Assembly (NCBI RefSeq): GCF_900078665.2
Contig: NZ_LT546207.1
Span: 3,655,171-3,719,170, forward strand
Length of the DNA stretch: 64,000 bases
Reading direction: 5' to 3'
Source of the DNA: Mycolicibacterium houstonense
GTDB taxonomy: Bacteria > Actinomycetota > Actinomycetes > Mycobacteriales > Mycobacteriaceae
Shown here: positions 52,507 to 60,302 of the stretch, piece by piece
How positions within the stretch are numbered: the first letter of the stretch is position 1
Layout: every line of letters starts with the position of its first letter
Made by a program: the position numbers and the translations under genes
Notes under the pieces: generated by a model
What the model was told of the DNA's origin: nothing
Seen by the model: the letters and a program-made list of their open reading frames with translations, nothing else
The model's database searches: none

Positions 52507-53172
52507 ATGCAGCCTGCAGCCACCCGGATCGCTCTTGTCACCGGCGCATCGCGGGGAATCGGCGCCGACGTCGCACAGCAGCTCGCCGGTCCGGACACCC
52601 ACGTCGTCGTCAACTACCGCGAGAAGGCCAACCGCGCCAACTCCGTCGTCGACGCGATCCGTCGCGCGGGTGGACGCGCCTCCACTCTCGGTGCCGACAT
52701 TTCCGACGAGGCGGCTGCCGCCGCGATGATCGACCAGGTGGGCCGCGAGTTCGGCCGCCTGGACGTCCTGGTGCTCAACGCATCGACCGGGCTGGAACCG
52801 GGGATCGATCCGGGCTACGCGATGCGGCTGAACCGCGATGCTCAGCGCCGCCTGGCCAAGCTGGCCCTGCCGCTGATGCCGGTGGGCGGCCAAATCGTGT
52901 TCGTCACCAGCCATCAGGCTCACTTCTTCCCGAACAAGGCCGTGCCGAAGGGCTACGCGGCGATCGCCGCCAGCAAGCGCGCCGGCGAGACCGCGCTGTA
53001 TGCCATGCGTTCCGAATTCGACCGGCGGGGAATCGATTTCACCGTGGTGTCCGGCGAGGTGATGTCGGACCGCGAGTTGGCGACGACGATCGCGCGCGCC
53101 GCGTCCGCACCGTACCCGTCCGGGATCGTCTACGCCGGCGGCCCTGACTTTCTCTGCCAGATGTCGGCCTGA
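52507..53172 (+). CDS. Short-chain dehydrogenase/reductase family oxidoreductase
   Basis: A 221-residue SDR. The NAD(P) motif is VTGASRGIGADVAQQL and the NAS motif is VLVLNAST. The catalytic tetrad is unusual: the tyrosine is in KGYAAIAASKRAGE, with the lysine seven residues later instead of four, and the expected serine lies about 15 residues before the tyrosine. The ATG follows GAAAGGAAC. The substrate is unknown. Divergent sites upstream may bring Crp control. Confidence 0.85.
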   Translation: MQPAATRIALVTGASRGIGADVAQQLAGPDTHVVVNYREKANRANSVVDAIRRAGGRASTLGADISDEAAAAAMIDQVGREFGRLDVLVLNASTGLEPGIDPGYAMRLNRDAQRRLAKLALPLMPVGGQIVFVTSHQAHFFPNKAVPKGYAAIAASKRAGETALYAMRSEFDRRGIDFTVVSGEVMSDRELATTIARAASAPYPSGIVYAGGPDFLCQMSA

Positions 53173-53207
53173 AGTCGACCAGCGCCGCCACCAGCCACAG
53201 CCACCCA

Positions 53208-53912
53208 CTATCCGGGTCGAATGATCTGAGCCAGCGTCGCCGCCGCGCCGAACAGCGACAGAGTGCGGTCGGTGATGGAATTCAACCGCGCGTCGAGCGC
53301 CTGGAGCGAGCGACTCACATCGTCGAGGTCCCGGATCGCGGCAATCGCCCGCTGAACATCTGGAATGCGGTAGCCGGCGGCGCGCAGAGCTGCCGCGACG
53401 CGCGCCTCGCGGATGGCCTCGACCGGATAGATCCGGGCCGATCCGGCCTGCTTGAGTGTCCGCTCCGGCTTCACCAGGCCTGCCTTCTCCCAGAATCGGA
53501 GCGTGGAGGCCCGGACGCCGAGCGCCCGCGACAGTTCGGTGATGGTCATCGCGTCGGATTCCACCGGGGCGGCTTCCGACTTGGCCTCGTCTTGAATGGC
53601 CTCGAGCGCTCGGCGCGCGACGAGGGCCTGCTCGCGCTCGCGGTTCAGCCCGGCGTGCAAGGAACACACCTGAGCTGCCGCCTCCCCTGGCGGCAGCGTG
53701 CGGATCGTGCGCATTGTCCGACGGGCCTCGACCGGCCCCACGGCGTGGGCCAGATCGCGGTAGGCACGTAGCTCGCGAACCGCGGCCGTCGGGAACTGCC
53801 GGTATCCATTTGCGGCGCGGGCTGCGGAAGCGATGACACCGAGACGTTCCAGATCGCGAATCTGCTGGACCGAGTATCCCGTCTCGGCTGCCACCGCCGA
53901 TACGGTCAGCAT
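53208..53912 (-). CDS. MerR-like regulator with two DNA-binding domains
   Basis: A 234-residue protein with two MerR-type winged helices. The first occupies residues 1-70 (TVSAVAAETGYSVQQIRDLERLG ... NGYRQF), and the second about residues 120-190 (TITELSRALGVRASTLRFWEKAGLV ... ARIYPVEAI). A helical linker lies between them and a short helical tail follows. The usual MerR protein has one HTH and acts as a dimer, so this may bind as a monomer with two heads. The ATG at 53912 has a GGAGGG ribosome site; an ATG four codons upstream is possible. It is divergent from the DUF6194 gene. Confidence 0.88.
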   Translation of the reverse strand: MLTVSAVAAETGYSVQQIRDLERLGVIASAARAANGYRQFPTAAVRELRAYRDLAHAVGPVEARRTMRTIRTLPPGEAAAQVCSLHAGLNREREQALVARRALEAIQDEAKSEAAPVESDAMTITELSRALGVRASTLRFWEKAGLVKPERTLKQAGSARIYPVEAIREARVAAALRAAGYRIPDVQRAIAAIRDLDDVSRSLQALDARLNSITDRTLSLFGAAATLAQIIRPG

Positions 53913-53927
53913 CCAACCCTCCATAAG

Positions 53928-53949
53928 CACTTCAACTCCACACTTCAAC
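53928..53949. repeat. Tandem CACTTCAAC repeat in the divergent promoter
   Basis: CACTTCAAC occurs at 53928-53936 and again at 53941-53949, a 13-bp period. It sits between the MerR-like and the DUF6194 genes and may be the direct-repeat site for the two-headed regulator. Confidence 0.4.
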
Positions 53950-53950
53950 C

Positions 53951-54421
53951 ATGAGTATGGAGCAGATACTGGAGACGATCCGCCGCTTCGAGGGAGTATT
54001 CGAACTGGCCCCGACCGCGGGCAGCGCGTACCCGGAGATCGCCTGGGGCGACCACTTCTTCTACTACGCACCCGATGGCCAAGTGCCCCAACGTGAACAG
54101 CCCTACGCCACGATCGTCACGAAAAACTATCCCGGCGACGCCTCCTGCGACCTCGACCAACTGGGGCGATGGCGGCTGAACATTCATGTCGGCCGCAGCG
54201 CCTTCATCGAACTCCTCGGCACTGATCCGCGGCTCGAACCGGCCGGTGTCGACTTCACCGCCGTCGACACCGTCCTTCCGCACCCGGTCTATCGCACGCA
54301 GGGTTGGATCGCGATCATCAACCCGGGCGCACTCACCGAAGGGCTGGCCGTCAGCCTGCTCAACAACGCGCACGATGCCGCGCGCCGACGAGCAACCCGT
54401 GGCGCCTCGGGCGCGCACTGA
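53951..54421 (+). CDS. DUF6194 family protein
   Basis: A 156-residue protein fitting DUF6194: EIAWGDHFFYYAPDGQVPQREQPYATIVTKNYPGD, GRWRLNIHVG and AVDTVLPHPVYRTQGWIAIINPG are conserved. The family has no known activity. It starts directly after the divergent promoter of the double-HTH MerR-like regulator, which probably controls it. Confidence 0.85.
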   Translation: MSMEQILETIRRFEGVFELAPTAGSAYPEIAWGDHFFYYAPDGQVPQREQPYATIVTKNYPGDASCDLDQLGRWRLNIHVGRSAFIELLGTDPRLEPAGVDFTAVDTVLPHPVYRTQGWIAIINPGALTEGLAVSLLNNAHDAARRRATRGASGAH

Positions 54422-54450
54422 ACCTGGGTCTTCACAACACCGCTTACCAG

Positions 54451-54467
54451 TACTACATTCCGTAGTA
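54451..54467 (+). promoter_or_regulatory. Operator-like inverted repeat before the VOC gene
   Basis: TACTAC-ATTCC-GTAGTA is a perfect 6-bp inverted repeat 21 bp upstream of the VOC start. It has the shape of a TetR-type site; no adjacent regulator is obvious. Confidence 0.5.
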
Positions 54468-54487
54468 GACGACTCCTAGGGGGCACG

Positions 54488-55039
54488 ATGCGGTGGCGCG
54501 GCGTGAGTCATGTCGAGTTCGCGGTGTTGGATTACGACGAATCGATCGCGTTCTACGACGCGATGTTCGGTTGGCTGGGGTTCAGCAGCTTCTCGTCGCT
54601 GGACATGGAGTACCAGTCCATCTATTACATGACACGTTTCGTCAACCCGCACAGCTACATCGGCATCCAGCCGGCCCGCACCGGGAACAAACTGACCCAC
54701 GCCGATCAGGCCGCCGGTATCAATCACGTCGCGTTGTGGGCCCGAAACCGCAAGGAAGTGGACCGCTTTCACCGCGAGTTCCTGATTCCCCGCGGCATCA
54801 CCGTCACCGATGAACCGACAGACTACCCACAGTATTGGCCCGGCTACTACGCGGTGTTCTTCGACGATCCGATCAACGGCATCCACTGGGAGCTGGCCTG
54901 GGTGCCGAAAATCCCGAGCCCGCCGCAACTCTGGTCGTTCTACCGAACCCTGCGAGCCTTCGGCAAGCGGCGCCCCGACCTGGCGAGGACTGTCCCCGGT
55001 ATCGCCCTCCAGGCGATGCGTACCCTTCCGGGCAGGTGA
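54488..55039 (+). CDS. VOC-superfamily protein (glyoxalase/dioxygenase fold)
   Basis: A 183-residue vicinal-oxygen-chelate protein. The N-terminal repeat starts WRGVSHVEFAVLDYDESIAFYDAMFGWLGF with the first metal-ligand histidine, and the second repeat contains GINHVALWARNRKEVDRFHREFL and GYYAVFFDDPINGIHWEL with the last glutamate. These are typical metal ligands (His, His, Glu). The substrate is unknown. An operator-like repeat precedes it. Confidence 0.87.
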   Translation: MRWRGVSHVEFAVLDYDESIAFYDAMFGWLGFSSFSSLDMEYQSIYYMTRFVNPHSYIGIQPARTGNKLTHADQAAGINHVALWARNRKEVDRFHREFLIPRGITVTDEPTDYPQYWPGYYAVFFDDPINGIHWELAWVPKIPSPPQLWSFYRTLRAFGKRRPDLARTVPGIALQAMRTLPGR

Positions 55040-55057
55040 GGCACCGGGTCAGACCAG

Positions 55058-55540
55058 CTACTGCCCGTCGTCACCGGCACCGTGGTTCGGGTTGGTGCAG
55101 ATGCTGCCTTCGCAGGGCACATCCGAACCATCACCATTCGGGTTCGGCATCACCGCACCACCGTTCTCCTCCGGATCATCACCGGCACCATGATTCGGAT
55201 TGGTGCAGATGCTGCCCTCACACGGCACATCCGAACCGTCACCATTCGGGTTCGGCATCACCGCACCACCGTTCTCCTCCGGATCATCACCGGCACCATG
55301 ATTCGGGTTGGTGCAGATCGTGCCCTCACACGGCACCATCGAGCCGTCGCCGTTGGGGTTCGGCATCATCGGTTGCGTGGGCGCGCCCGGCGATTTGGCC
55401 GGGGCAGGATTGCCGGCCGACGTCTTGGCCGGCACGGAGCTGGTGGTCGGAGCCTGGTCGGTCGCCGTGTTGCTGCACGCTGCGGCGCCAAGGACCGCCA
55501 GTGCAGCCACGGCTGTGGCCATACTTTGCACGAGCTTCAT
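55058..55540 (-). CDS. Lipoprotein with 36-residue Cys-containing tandem repeats
   Basis: A 160-residue lipoprotein with signal peptide and lipobox GAAAC (Cys22), then a Thr/Pro-rich linker (30-58). From residue 59, two full copies (59-94, 95-130) and one short copy (131-160) of a 36-residue repeat follow. Each contains NPNGDGS, similar to the Ca-binding loops of EF-hand and dockerin modules (DxNxDGxxD), two cysteines (VPCEG-x-ICTN) and NPNHGAGDD. The DNA repeats are nearly identical over 108 bp (about 55061-55366), so their number may vary between strains. I do not recognise the family; a Ca- or metal-binding role outside the cell is an inference. Confidence 0.85.
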   Translation of the reverse strand: MKLVQSMATAVAALAVLGAAACSNTATDQAPTTSSVPAKTSAGNPAPAKSPGAPTQPMMPNPNGDGSMVPCEGTICTNPNHGAGDDPEENGGAVMPNPNGDGSDVPCEGSICTNPNHGAGDDPEENGGAVMPNPNGDGSDVPCEGSICTNPNHGAGDDGQ

Positions 55541-55771
55541 AGGCCCGACGCTATCAGCTAACGATCACACCCGCTGCCAAGTGCGGCGAACTTCGTTCTT
55601 GGCATTCGCGATCTACGCTAAACCTCAGCACGACAACGGAATTGGCTCACCGTTCGGACGGCGCGCCGGCGCGCATGGTCAGATTCCAGCAACCGGCCAA
55701 AATCGCAACATAACAAGCGATCACCCGACCGCGCTTTCGAAAAAATCTCGAATTGCCAAAACCCGGACGGC
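55541..55771. other. Gene-free 231-bp region
   Basis: No frame shows coding-like codon use. A 14-bp palindrome GCGCGCCGGCGCGC at 55661-55674 is present but is not followed by a T tract. The stretch near 55690-55760 is relatively AT-rich. Confidence 0.4.
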
Positions 55772-56614
55772 TCAGAGGTTGGCGACACCTTCGAAACACG
55801 TGGTGACGACGCCACCGACCCAGACCGAGCCGTCGGATTCCGACACCACACTGATCTCACCGGCCCGGCCGAGCCGTGCGCCTTGGGAAACCCGGTAGCT
55901 CGCAGGCGCTGCGCCGGTACTCGTCAGCCACTGCCCCACCGAGGCATTCATGCTGCCGCACACCGGATCCTCCGGGACACCCACTCCTGGTGCGAACGTC
56001 CGCATCTCGTAATCGTGCGCCGATCCGGCCGGATACGGGCCGACGAAACCGACCATGGCCGTGGGAATCCGGGACAGGTCGGGTTCCAGTTCGAGTACCT
56101 GCTGCGCGCTGCTCAGCACCAGTACGGCCCAACCGGGACCGTTGTCCACCCACTGGTGCGCGACGACGTCCGTCCGGGTCAACCCGAAGGCATCGGCGAT
56201 CGCATCCAGATACGCGTCGTCGAGCAGTCCGGACCGCAGCGTCGGTGGCGCCTGGAAATATAGCTCAGCGTCTCGTTGCCGGATCTGGACGAGTCCGGCA
56301 CCGCACTCCTGCACGACATGTCCCTCATGCCGTGGTTGTCCGCCGTGTCCGAGCCAGGCACGTGCCGAGCCGAGCGTCGGATGCCCGGCGAACGGCAGCT
56401 CGCTGTCCGGAGTGAAGATGCGCAGACGATAGTCGGCCTCCGAGCTGGTCGGCGGTAGGACGAACGTCGTCTCGGACAGGTTGGTCCAACGGGCAAGTCG
56501 TTGCATCGCAACGTCGTCGAGGCCGTCGCCATCGAGCACGACCGCGACCGGATTGCCCAGATACGGCGTGCGGGAGAACACGTCGACCTGGGCGAAGGCA
56601 CGAGAACGGGGCAT
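55772..56614 (-). CDS. PhzF-family isomerase-like protein
   Basis: A 280-residue protein with the two-lobed diaminopimelate-epimerase-like PhzF fold. The N-terminal QVDVFSRTPYLGNPVAVV is diagnostic, NLSETTFVLPP contains the catalytic glutamate, and ELPFAGHPTLGSA and EDPVCGSMNASVG are the two phosphate/carboxylate-binding turns. Members of this family act in phenazine formation and in unknown metabolism. The ATG at 56614 follows AGAGG; the longer frame is not supported. Confidence 0.9.
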   Translation of the reverse strand: MPRSRAFAQVDVFSRTPYLGNPVAVVLDGDGLDDVAMQRLARWTNLSETTFVLPPTSSEADYRLRIFTPDSELPFAGHPTLGSARAWLGHGGQPRHEGHVVQECGAGLVQIRQRDAELYFQAPPTLRSGLLDDAYLDAIADAFGLTRTDVVAHQWVDNGPGWAVLVLSSAQQVLELEPDLSRIPTAMVGFVGPYPAGSAHDYEMRTFAPGVGVPEDPVCGSMNASVGQWLTSTGAAPASYRVSQGARLGRAGEISVVSESDGSVWVGGVVTTCFEGVANL

Positions 56615-56693
56615 TGACCTCTCATCTCTGAAGAGAACGGCAACGCCCACCAGTATCCGCCGAGGTCGCGGTGGGCGATGAACGGCACAGGCG

Positions 56694-56706
56694 TACGCTC
56701 GCCCAC
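56694..56706 (+). promoter_or_regulatory. -10 element, leaderless promoter
   Basis: TACGCT at 56694-56699 is a mycobacterial-type -10 element whose predicted transcription start coincides with the GTG at 56707. No ribosome site precedes that GTG. Confidence 0.5.
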
Positions 56707-57510
56707 GTGGTCGATCTCTCGTATGTCATTGCCGGTTCCGAAGCAACCGGTGGCGCCGGGCTCCAGGCCGACCTGCGCACCTTTCAGCAATTCGGCACCT
56801 ACGGCGTGGGCACCGTGACCTGCATCGTGTCGTTCGACCCCAAAGCGAATTGGGGCCACCGATTCGTCCCGGTGGACCCGCAGGTCATCGCCGACCAGAT
56901 CGAGGCGGCGACCTCGGCCTACAGCCTCGACGTCGTCAAGATCGGCATGCTCGGCACCCCGGCCACCATTGACGTCGTCGCTGACGCCCTCGCCCGCCAA
57001 CCGTGGCGGCACATCGTGGTCGACCCCGTGCTGATCTGCAAAGGCCAGGAACCCGGCGCCGCGCTCGACACCGACACCGCCCTGCGCCGGCAGATCCTGC
57101 CGCTGGCCACGGTCACCACCCCCAATCTTTTCGAGGCCCGCACCCTTTCCGGGATGGACACCATCGCCACGATCGACGATCTGATCGAAGCGGCCCGGCG
57201 CATCGCCGACCTCGGACCCTCGTATGTGCTGGTGAAGGGTGGGGTCGAGTTCCCCGGCGAGGACGCGGTCGACGTCCTGTTCGACGGCACCGACACCGAG
57301 GTCCTGCGCGCACCGAAAGTCGGTCAGGCGCGGGTCGCCGGCGCAGGATGCACGCTGGCAGCGGCCATCACGGCCGGCCTGGCCAAGGGATCCAGCGTCC
57401 GGGATGCGGTGAAACTGGCCAAGGAGTTCACCACGGCCGGCATCGTCAACCGGATCGGCGGCAATGCACCGTTCGACACGGTGTGGCAGGGAGCCGGTTC
57501 GGCGCCGTAG
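56707..57510 (+). CDS. ThiD/PdxK-type kinase (hydroxymethylpyrimidine or pyridoxal kinase)
   Basis: A 267-residue ribokinase-fold kinase. GSEATGGAGLQADLRTFQQFGTYGV is the substrate-binding N-terminal loop of the ThiD/pyridoxine kinase group. VVDPVLICKGQE follows, and the catalytic anion hole is VAGAGCTLAAAI; the cysteine seen after GAG suggests the pyridoxal-kinase (PdxK/ThiD-like) type. The start is a GTG directly after a -10 element. It phosphorylates either the thiamine pyrimidine or vitamin B6. Confidence 0.85.
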   Translation: MVDLSYVIAGSEATGGAGLQADLRTFQQFGTYGVGTVTCIVSFDPKANWGHRFVPVDPQVIADQIEAATSAYSLDVVKIGMLGTPATIDVVADALARQPWRHIVVDPVLICKGQEPGAALDTDTALRRQILPLATVTTPNLFEARTLSGMDTIATIDDLIEAARRIADLGPSYVLVKGGVEFPGEDAVDVLFDGTDTEVLRAPKVGQARVAGAGCTLAAAITAGLAKGSSVRDAVKLAKEFTTAGIVNRIGGNAPFDTVWQGAGSAP

Positions 57511-57520
57511 TGCCCCGAAG

Positions 57521-58399
57521 TCACGGCGTGATTGTCAACGCCTCGGCCAGGGACTCGTAGAACCCGAACGCCGCCTCGTCGTAGACCTGCAGCAGCACCT
57601 CCGGCATCTGCGGGTGCGGCGCCGAATGCTCGCCGATCACCTGAATCTGCACGTGATTCGCGCCGGCACTCAGGTGCGCACGAATCCCGCGCGCGACCGT
57701 CGCCGCGTCGCCGTTGACGGCGAGTTGGTCGATCAACCGGTCGCTGCCGTCACCGGCCAGATCGTCGTCGGTGAACCCGAGCCGCCGTAAGTTGTTGGTG
57801 TAGTTCACCAATCCGAGGTACGGGTGTTTGATCCGCGGCCGGGCCAACGCCCGGGCCCGGTTCACGTCGGGCTCGACGACCACCTTCTGTTCCGGCGTCA
57901 GAATCCCGCGCGGACCGAGCGCCTCCCGGGCCCGGCGAGTGTGCTCGGGTGTGACCAGGTAGGGCACTGATCCGGCCGCACGCTCGACAGCCAGTGCGAG
58001 CATCTTCGGCCCGAGTGCGGCCAGCAGCCTCTTCTCACGCGGAACCCCGTGCGCATCGAGACCGTCGAGGAATTCATTCAGGGCCGCCATCGGGGTGCGA
58101 TAGTTGCCCACCTGTTCCGGGTGCCCCACACCGAGGCCCAGCAGCAGGCGGTCCGGGTACGCCCGCTCGATGCGTCGATACGCCGCGGCCAGTGTCGCGG
58201 GTTCACCCCGGTAGATGTTGTAGATGCTGCTGGCCACCACCAAATGATCTGTGGCAGCGAGAATTCCATCGATCTCCGCCAAGTCGGGCTGTGGGCCGCC
58301 CAGCCACAACGCCGTGTAGCCCAGATCCTCGATCCGTTTCGCCATTTCCGGTGTCGTCGCATAGGCCGGCTGCCAGACACCGAATTCGCCGAGTTTCAC
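57521..58399 (-). CDS. LLM-class F420-dependent oxidoreductase
   Basis: A 292-residue bacterial-luciferase-like TIM barrel. KLGEFGVWQPAYATTPEMAKRIEDLGYTALWLGG at the N-terminus, then LLGLGVGHPEQVG and AALGPKMLALA, fit the F420-dependent group of mycobacteria. The GTG at 58399 follows GGGAGG by 6 nt. It is convergent with the kinase gene. The substrate is unknown. Confidence 0.87.
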   Translation of the reverse strand: MKLGEFGVWQPAYATTPEMAKRIEDLGYTALWLGGPQPDLAEIDGILAATDHLVVASSIYNIYRGEPATLAAAYRRIERAYPDRLLLGLGVGHPEQVGNYRTPMAALNEFLDGLDAHGVPREKRLLAALGPKMLALAVERAAGSVPYLVTPEHTRRAREALGPRGILTPEQKVVVEPDVNRARALARPRIKHPYLGLVNYTNNLRRLGFTDDDLAGDGSDRLIDQLAVNGDAATVARGIRAHLSAGANHVQIQVIGEHSAPHPQMPEVLLQVYDEAAFGFYESLAEALTITP

Positions 58400-58485
58400 T
58401 GCATACCTCCCGTCATACGCTGATACCTCCGCGAGCATGCACCGATAAAAATGGACCAGCAAGTCCACAAAATAAGGGTGAGCGC

Positions 58486-58547
58486 GGTTGAGATTGCAGA
58501 GAAGGTCGCAATCTCGGGCCGGCTGCGGCCCTGGACGCAATCTCAAC
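58486..58547 (+). repeat. Three-copy GCAATCTC motif, possible alternative hairpins
   Basis: GGTTGAGATTGC (58486-58497) is a reverse complement of both GCAATCTC (58508-58515) and GCAATCTCAAC (58537-58547). The first copy can pair with either of the others, giving two mutually exclusive stems. A GC hairpin (GGGCC ... GGCCC) lies at 58516-58531. The region is upstream of the Tat-exported protein gene. Confidence 0.5.
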
Positions 58548-58633
58548 GGTGGTTGGCATTCTCCGCCAAACCGCAGGTCACCCTTGTAGGTTCGAATGCC
58601 GATGAAAAGCACGAGCGAAAAGGAGGAAGACCA

Positions 58634-59260
58634 ATGACGAATCAATCAGGGAGCGCGTTCTCCCGCCGCACGTTCATCCGCGGTGCCGCCTTGACGGTGC
58701 CCGTCGTCGGAGCCGCGGTGGTCGCGCCTGTTGCCATGGCCGCACCGCCCGAATGCGGTGACCCGTCCGGCAAAGTCGGCAATTGCGCGGCTCAGCTGCC
58801 GCAGGAGTTCACCTCGACCAGTTTCAGCACCACGGCGATCGTGGGCGGCACGAACTACTCAATCTTGTTCAGCACGAACATCAGACGCGGCCCACTTGTC
58901 CCGGCCGGCACCACCGGCTATCGCATCAGAAGCATCAGCGTGTCCGGCAACAAGCTCGACGGCACGCCGTTCTATCTGACGCCGGGCATCGGTGAGGTCG
59001 GACCCCGGCTGCTCAATGCCCTGTCCGGGTCTTCGCTCGGATTCGCACTCGATGTGCCCTGGGATCCGAATCAGCTTGTGCGGTCGTTCCTCTACACCTA
59101 CGACGTCGAGTTCCTCACCGGGCTGACGGTGAATCAGACCTGCCGCTACACGACGACGACGACGCTTGCCGACAACGGGATGACGCTGGGCGGCGTCGGC
59201 TCGGTGACCTTCTCACCGCCGATGCTCGCCGAGTGTGCGACGGCTCCGCCGCCGCAGTAG
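58634..59260 (+). CDS. Tat-exported protein of unknown function
   Basis: A 208-residue exported protein. It has a twin-arginine signal (SRRTFIRGAALTVPVVGAAVV) with cleavage near AMA-APP. The mature part has two Cys in ECGDPSGKVGNCAAQL and two later (NQTCRY, LAECAT). The beta-rich mature domain is not recognised. The ATG has a strong AGGAGG 7 nt upstream. It follows the three-copy repeat and ends 2 bp before the convergent cellulase gene. Confidence 0.82.
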   Translation: MTNQSGSAFSRRTFIRGAALTVPVVGAAVVAPVAMAAPPECGDPSGKVGNCAAQLPQEFTSTSFSTTAIVGGTNYSILFSTNIRRGPLVPAGTTGYRIRSISVSGNKLDGTPFYLTPGIGEVGPRLLNALSGSSLGFALDVPWDPNQLVRSFLYTYDVEFLTGLTVNQTCRYTTTTTLADNGMTLGGVGSVTFSPPMLAECATAPPPQ

Positions 59261-59262
59261 CC

Positions 59263-60240
59263 CTACCGGCCCGCGTTGCGGGTGAGGTCGATGGCGTACT
59301 GGCTGACGAAGGTGCCCGCGGACGCCTCGCCGTCGCCGCACGCGCCGTCGGACTCACCGGGACGCTTCACCCACAGGAACGCGTCGACGTTGCCGTGTCC
59401 GGTCGCCGTCGTCGGCGCCGCGCCGAGTGCCCGCCCGCTGGGGTTGCACCAGTACATCTCGCCCTCGGCGGGTCCGGCGCCGTTGCGTGACGTGTCGATC
59501 ACGTAGGGCTTGCCGCCGGTCATGCCGGAGATGGCGTCGCCGTAACCGACCTCCTCCTCGGTGGTGAAGAAGTTGGCGGTGTTGAGGCTGAATCCGCGGG
59601 CCTTGGCCACGCCGACCCGGTTGAGCCGGTTGGCCATCTCGTCAGCGGCCACCCAACGGGAGTGGCCCGCGTCGACGTACACCGCGGTGCCCGGGTTGCG
59701 GGTGAGCGTGTCGACGGCGTAGCTCATCAGGTTGTAGCGCTCCTCGCGCTGATCACCCGACAGGCAGTCGGCCATGGCGAGGGCATCGGGCTCGAGGATG
59801 ACCGCGGCCGGCCCGCTGCCGATCGCGGCGGCGACGCCGTCAATCCAGCCCTTGTAGGCGTCACCCGAGCCGAACCCACCCGCGGCGTAGCTCCCGCAGT
59901 CGCGATGCGGGATCGCGTAGAGCGCCAGGATCGGCATCGTGCCTGCGGCCTGCGCCGCGGCGATGTACTTGGCATCCACCGCGGGGCTGGACACATGGTC
60001 CATCCAGTACGCCGTGGGTGTGTTGGCGATGAGCTGCAACTCCGGGCTCGGGTTGCCTTGCGCGGCGCGCGCCGCCTTCGACGAGGGATTGACGTAGAAC
60101 GAGTGCCCCTCGAGCGGGTTGCCGTCAGCGGCCAGGCGCACCGCCGGCGCCGGCTGGGAGGCAAGGCCCACGGCAGCCACGGAGGCAACCGTCAGGAAAG
60201 GAGCGATCAACCGCGCGACTGCGCCAGCAGCTGAGGACAT
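59263..60240 (-). CDS. Glycoside hydrolase family 6 (cellulase/endoglucanase)
   Basis: A 325-residue secreted GH6 enzyme. The signal peptide lies in residues 1-31. Family motifs are ILEPDALAMADCL, VYVDAGHSRWVAADEMANRL, the catalytic acid region, and FSLNTANFFTTEEE and DTSRNGAGPAEGEMYWCNPSG near the C-terminus. It resembles mycobacterial CelA1 (Rv0062 type). It hydrolyses beta-1,4-glucans. The ATG has only a weak ribosome site; the open frame extends far upstream as a shadow. Confidence 0.92.
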   Translation of the reverse strand: MSSAAGAVARLIAPFLTVASVAAVGLASQPAPAVRLAADGNPLEGHSFYVNPSSKAARAAQGNPSPELQLIANTPTAYWMDHVSSPAVDAKYIAAAQAAGTMPILALYAIPHRDCGSYAAGGFGSGDAYKGWIDGVAAAIGSGPAAVILEPDALAMADCLSGDQREERYNLMSYAVDTLTRNPGTAVYVDAGHSRWVAADEMANRLNRVGVAKARGFSLNTANFFTTEEEVGYGDAISGMTGGKPYVIDTSRNGAGPAEGEMYWCNPSGRALGAAPTTATGHGNVDAFLWVKRPGESDGACGDGEASAGTFVSQYAIDLTRNAGR

Positions 60241-60302
60241 CACCTCAGGGAAAGTAATGGCGCGACGCGAGATGCGCCAGTCGCAACCCGCCGGCCCACC
60301 CG

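Noticed and set aside
52432-53916. A 494-codon minus-strand frame opposite the SDR gene and MerR-like gene
   Set aside because: It is a long shadow in GC-rich DNA; its residues are Arg/Gly/Pro-rich and the opposite SDR has clear motifs and a ribosome site.
55661-55674. 14-bp palindrome GCGCGCCGGCGCGC
   Set aside because: Low complexity and no T tract; likely chance in GC-rich DNA.
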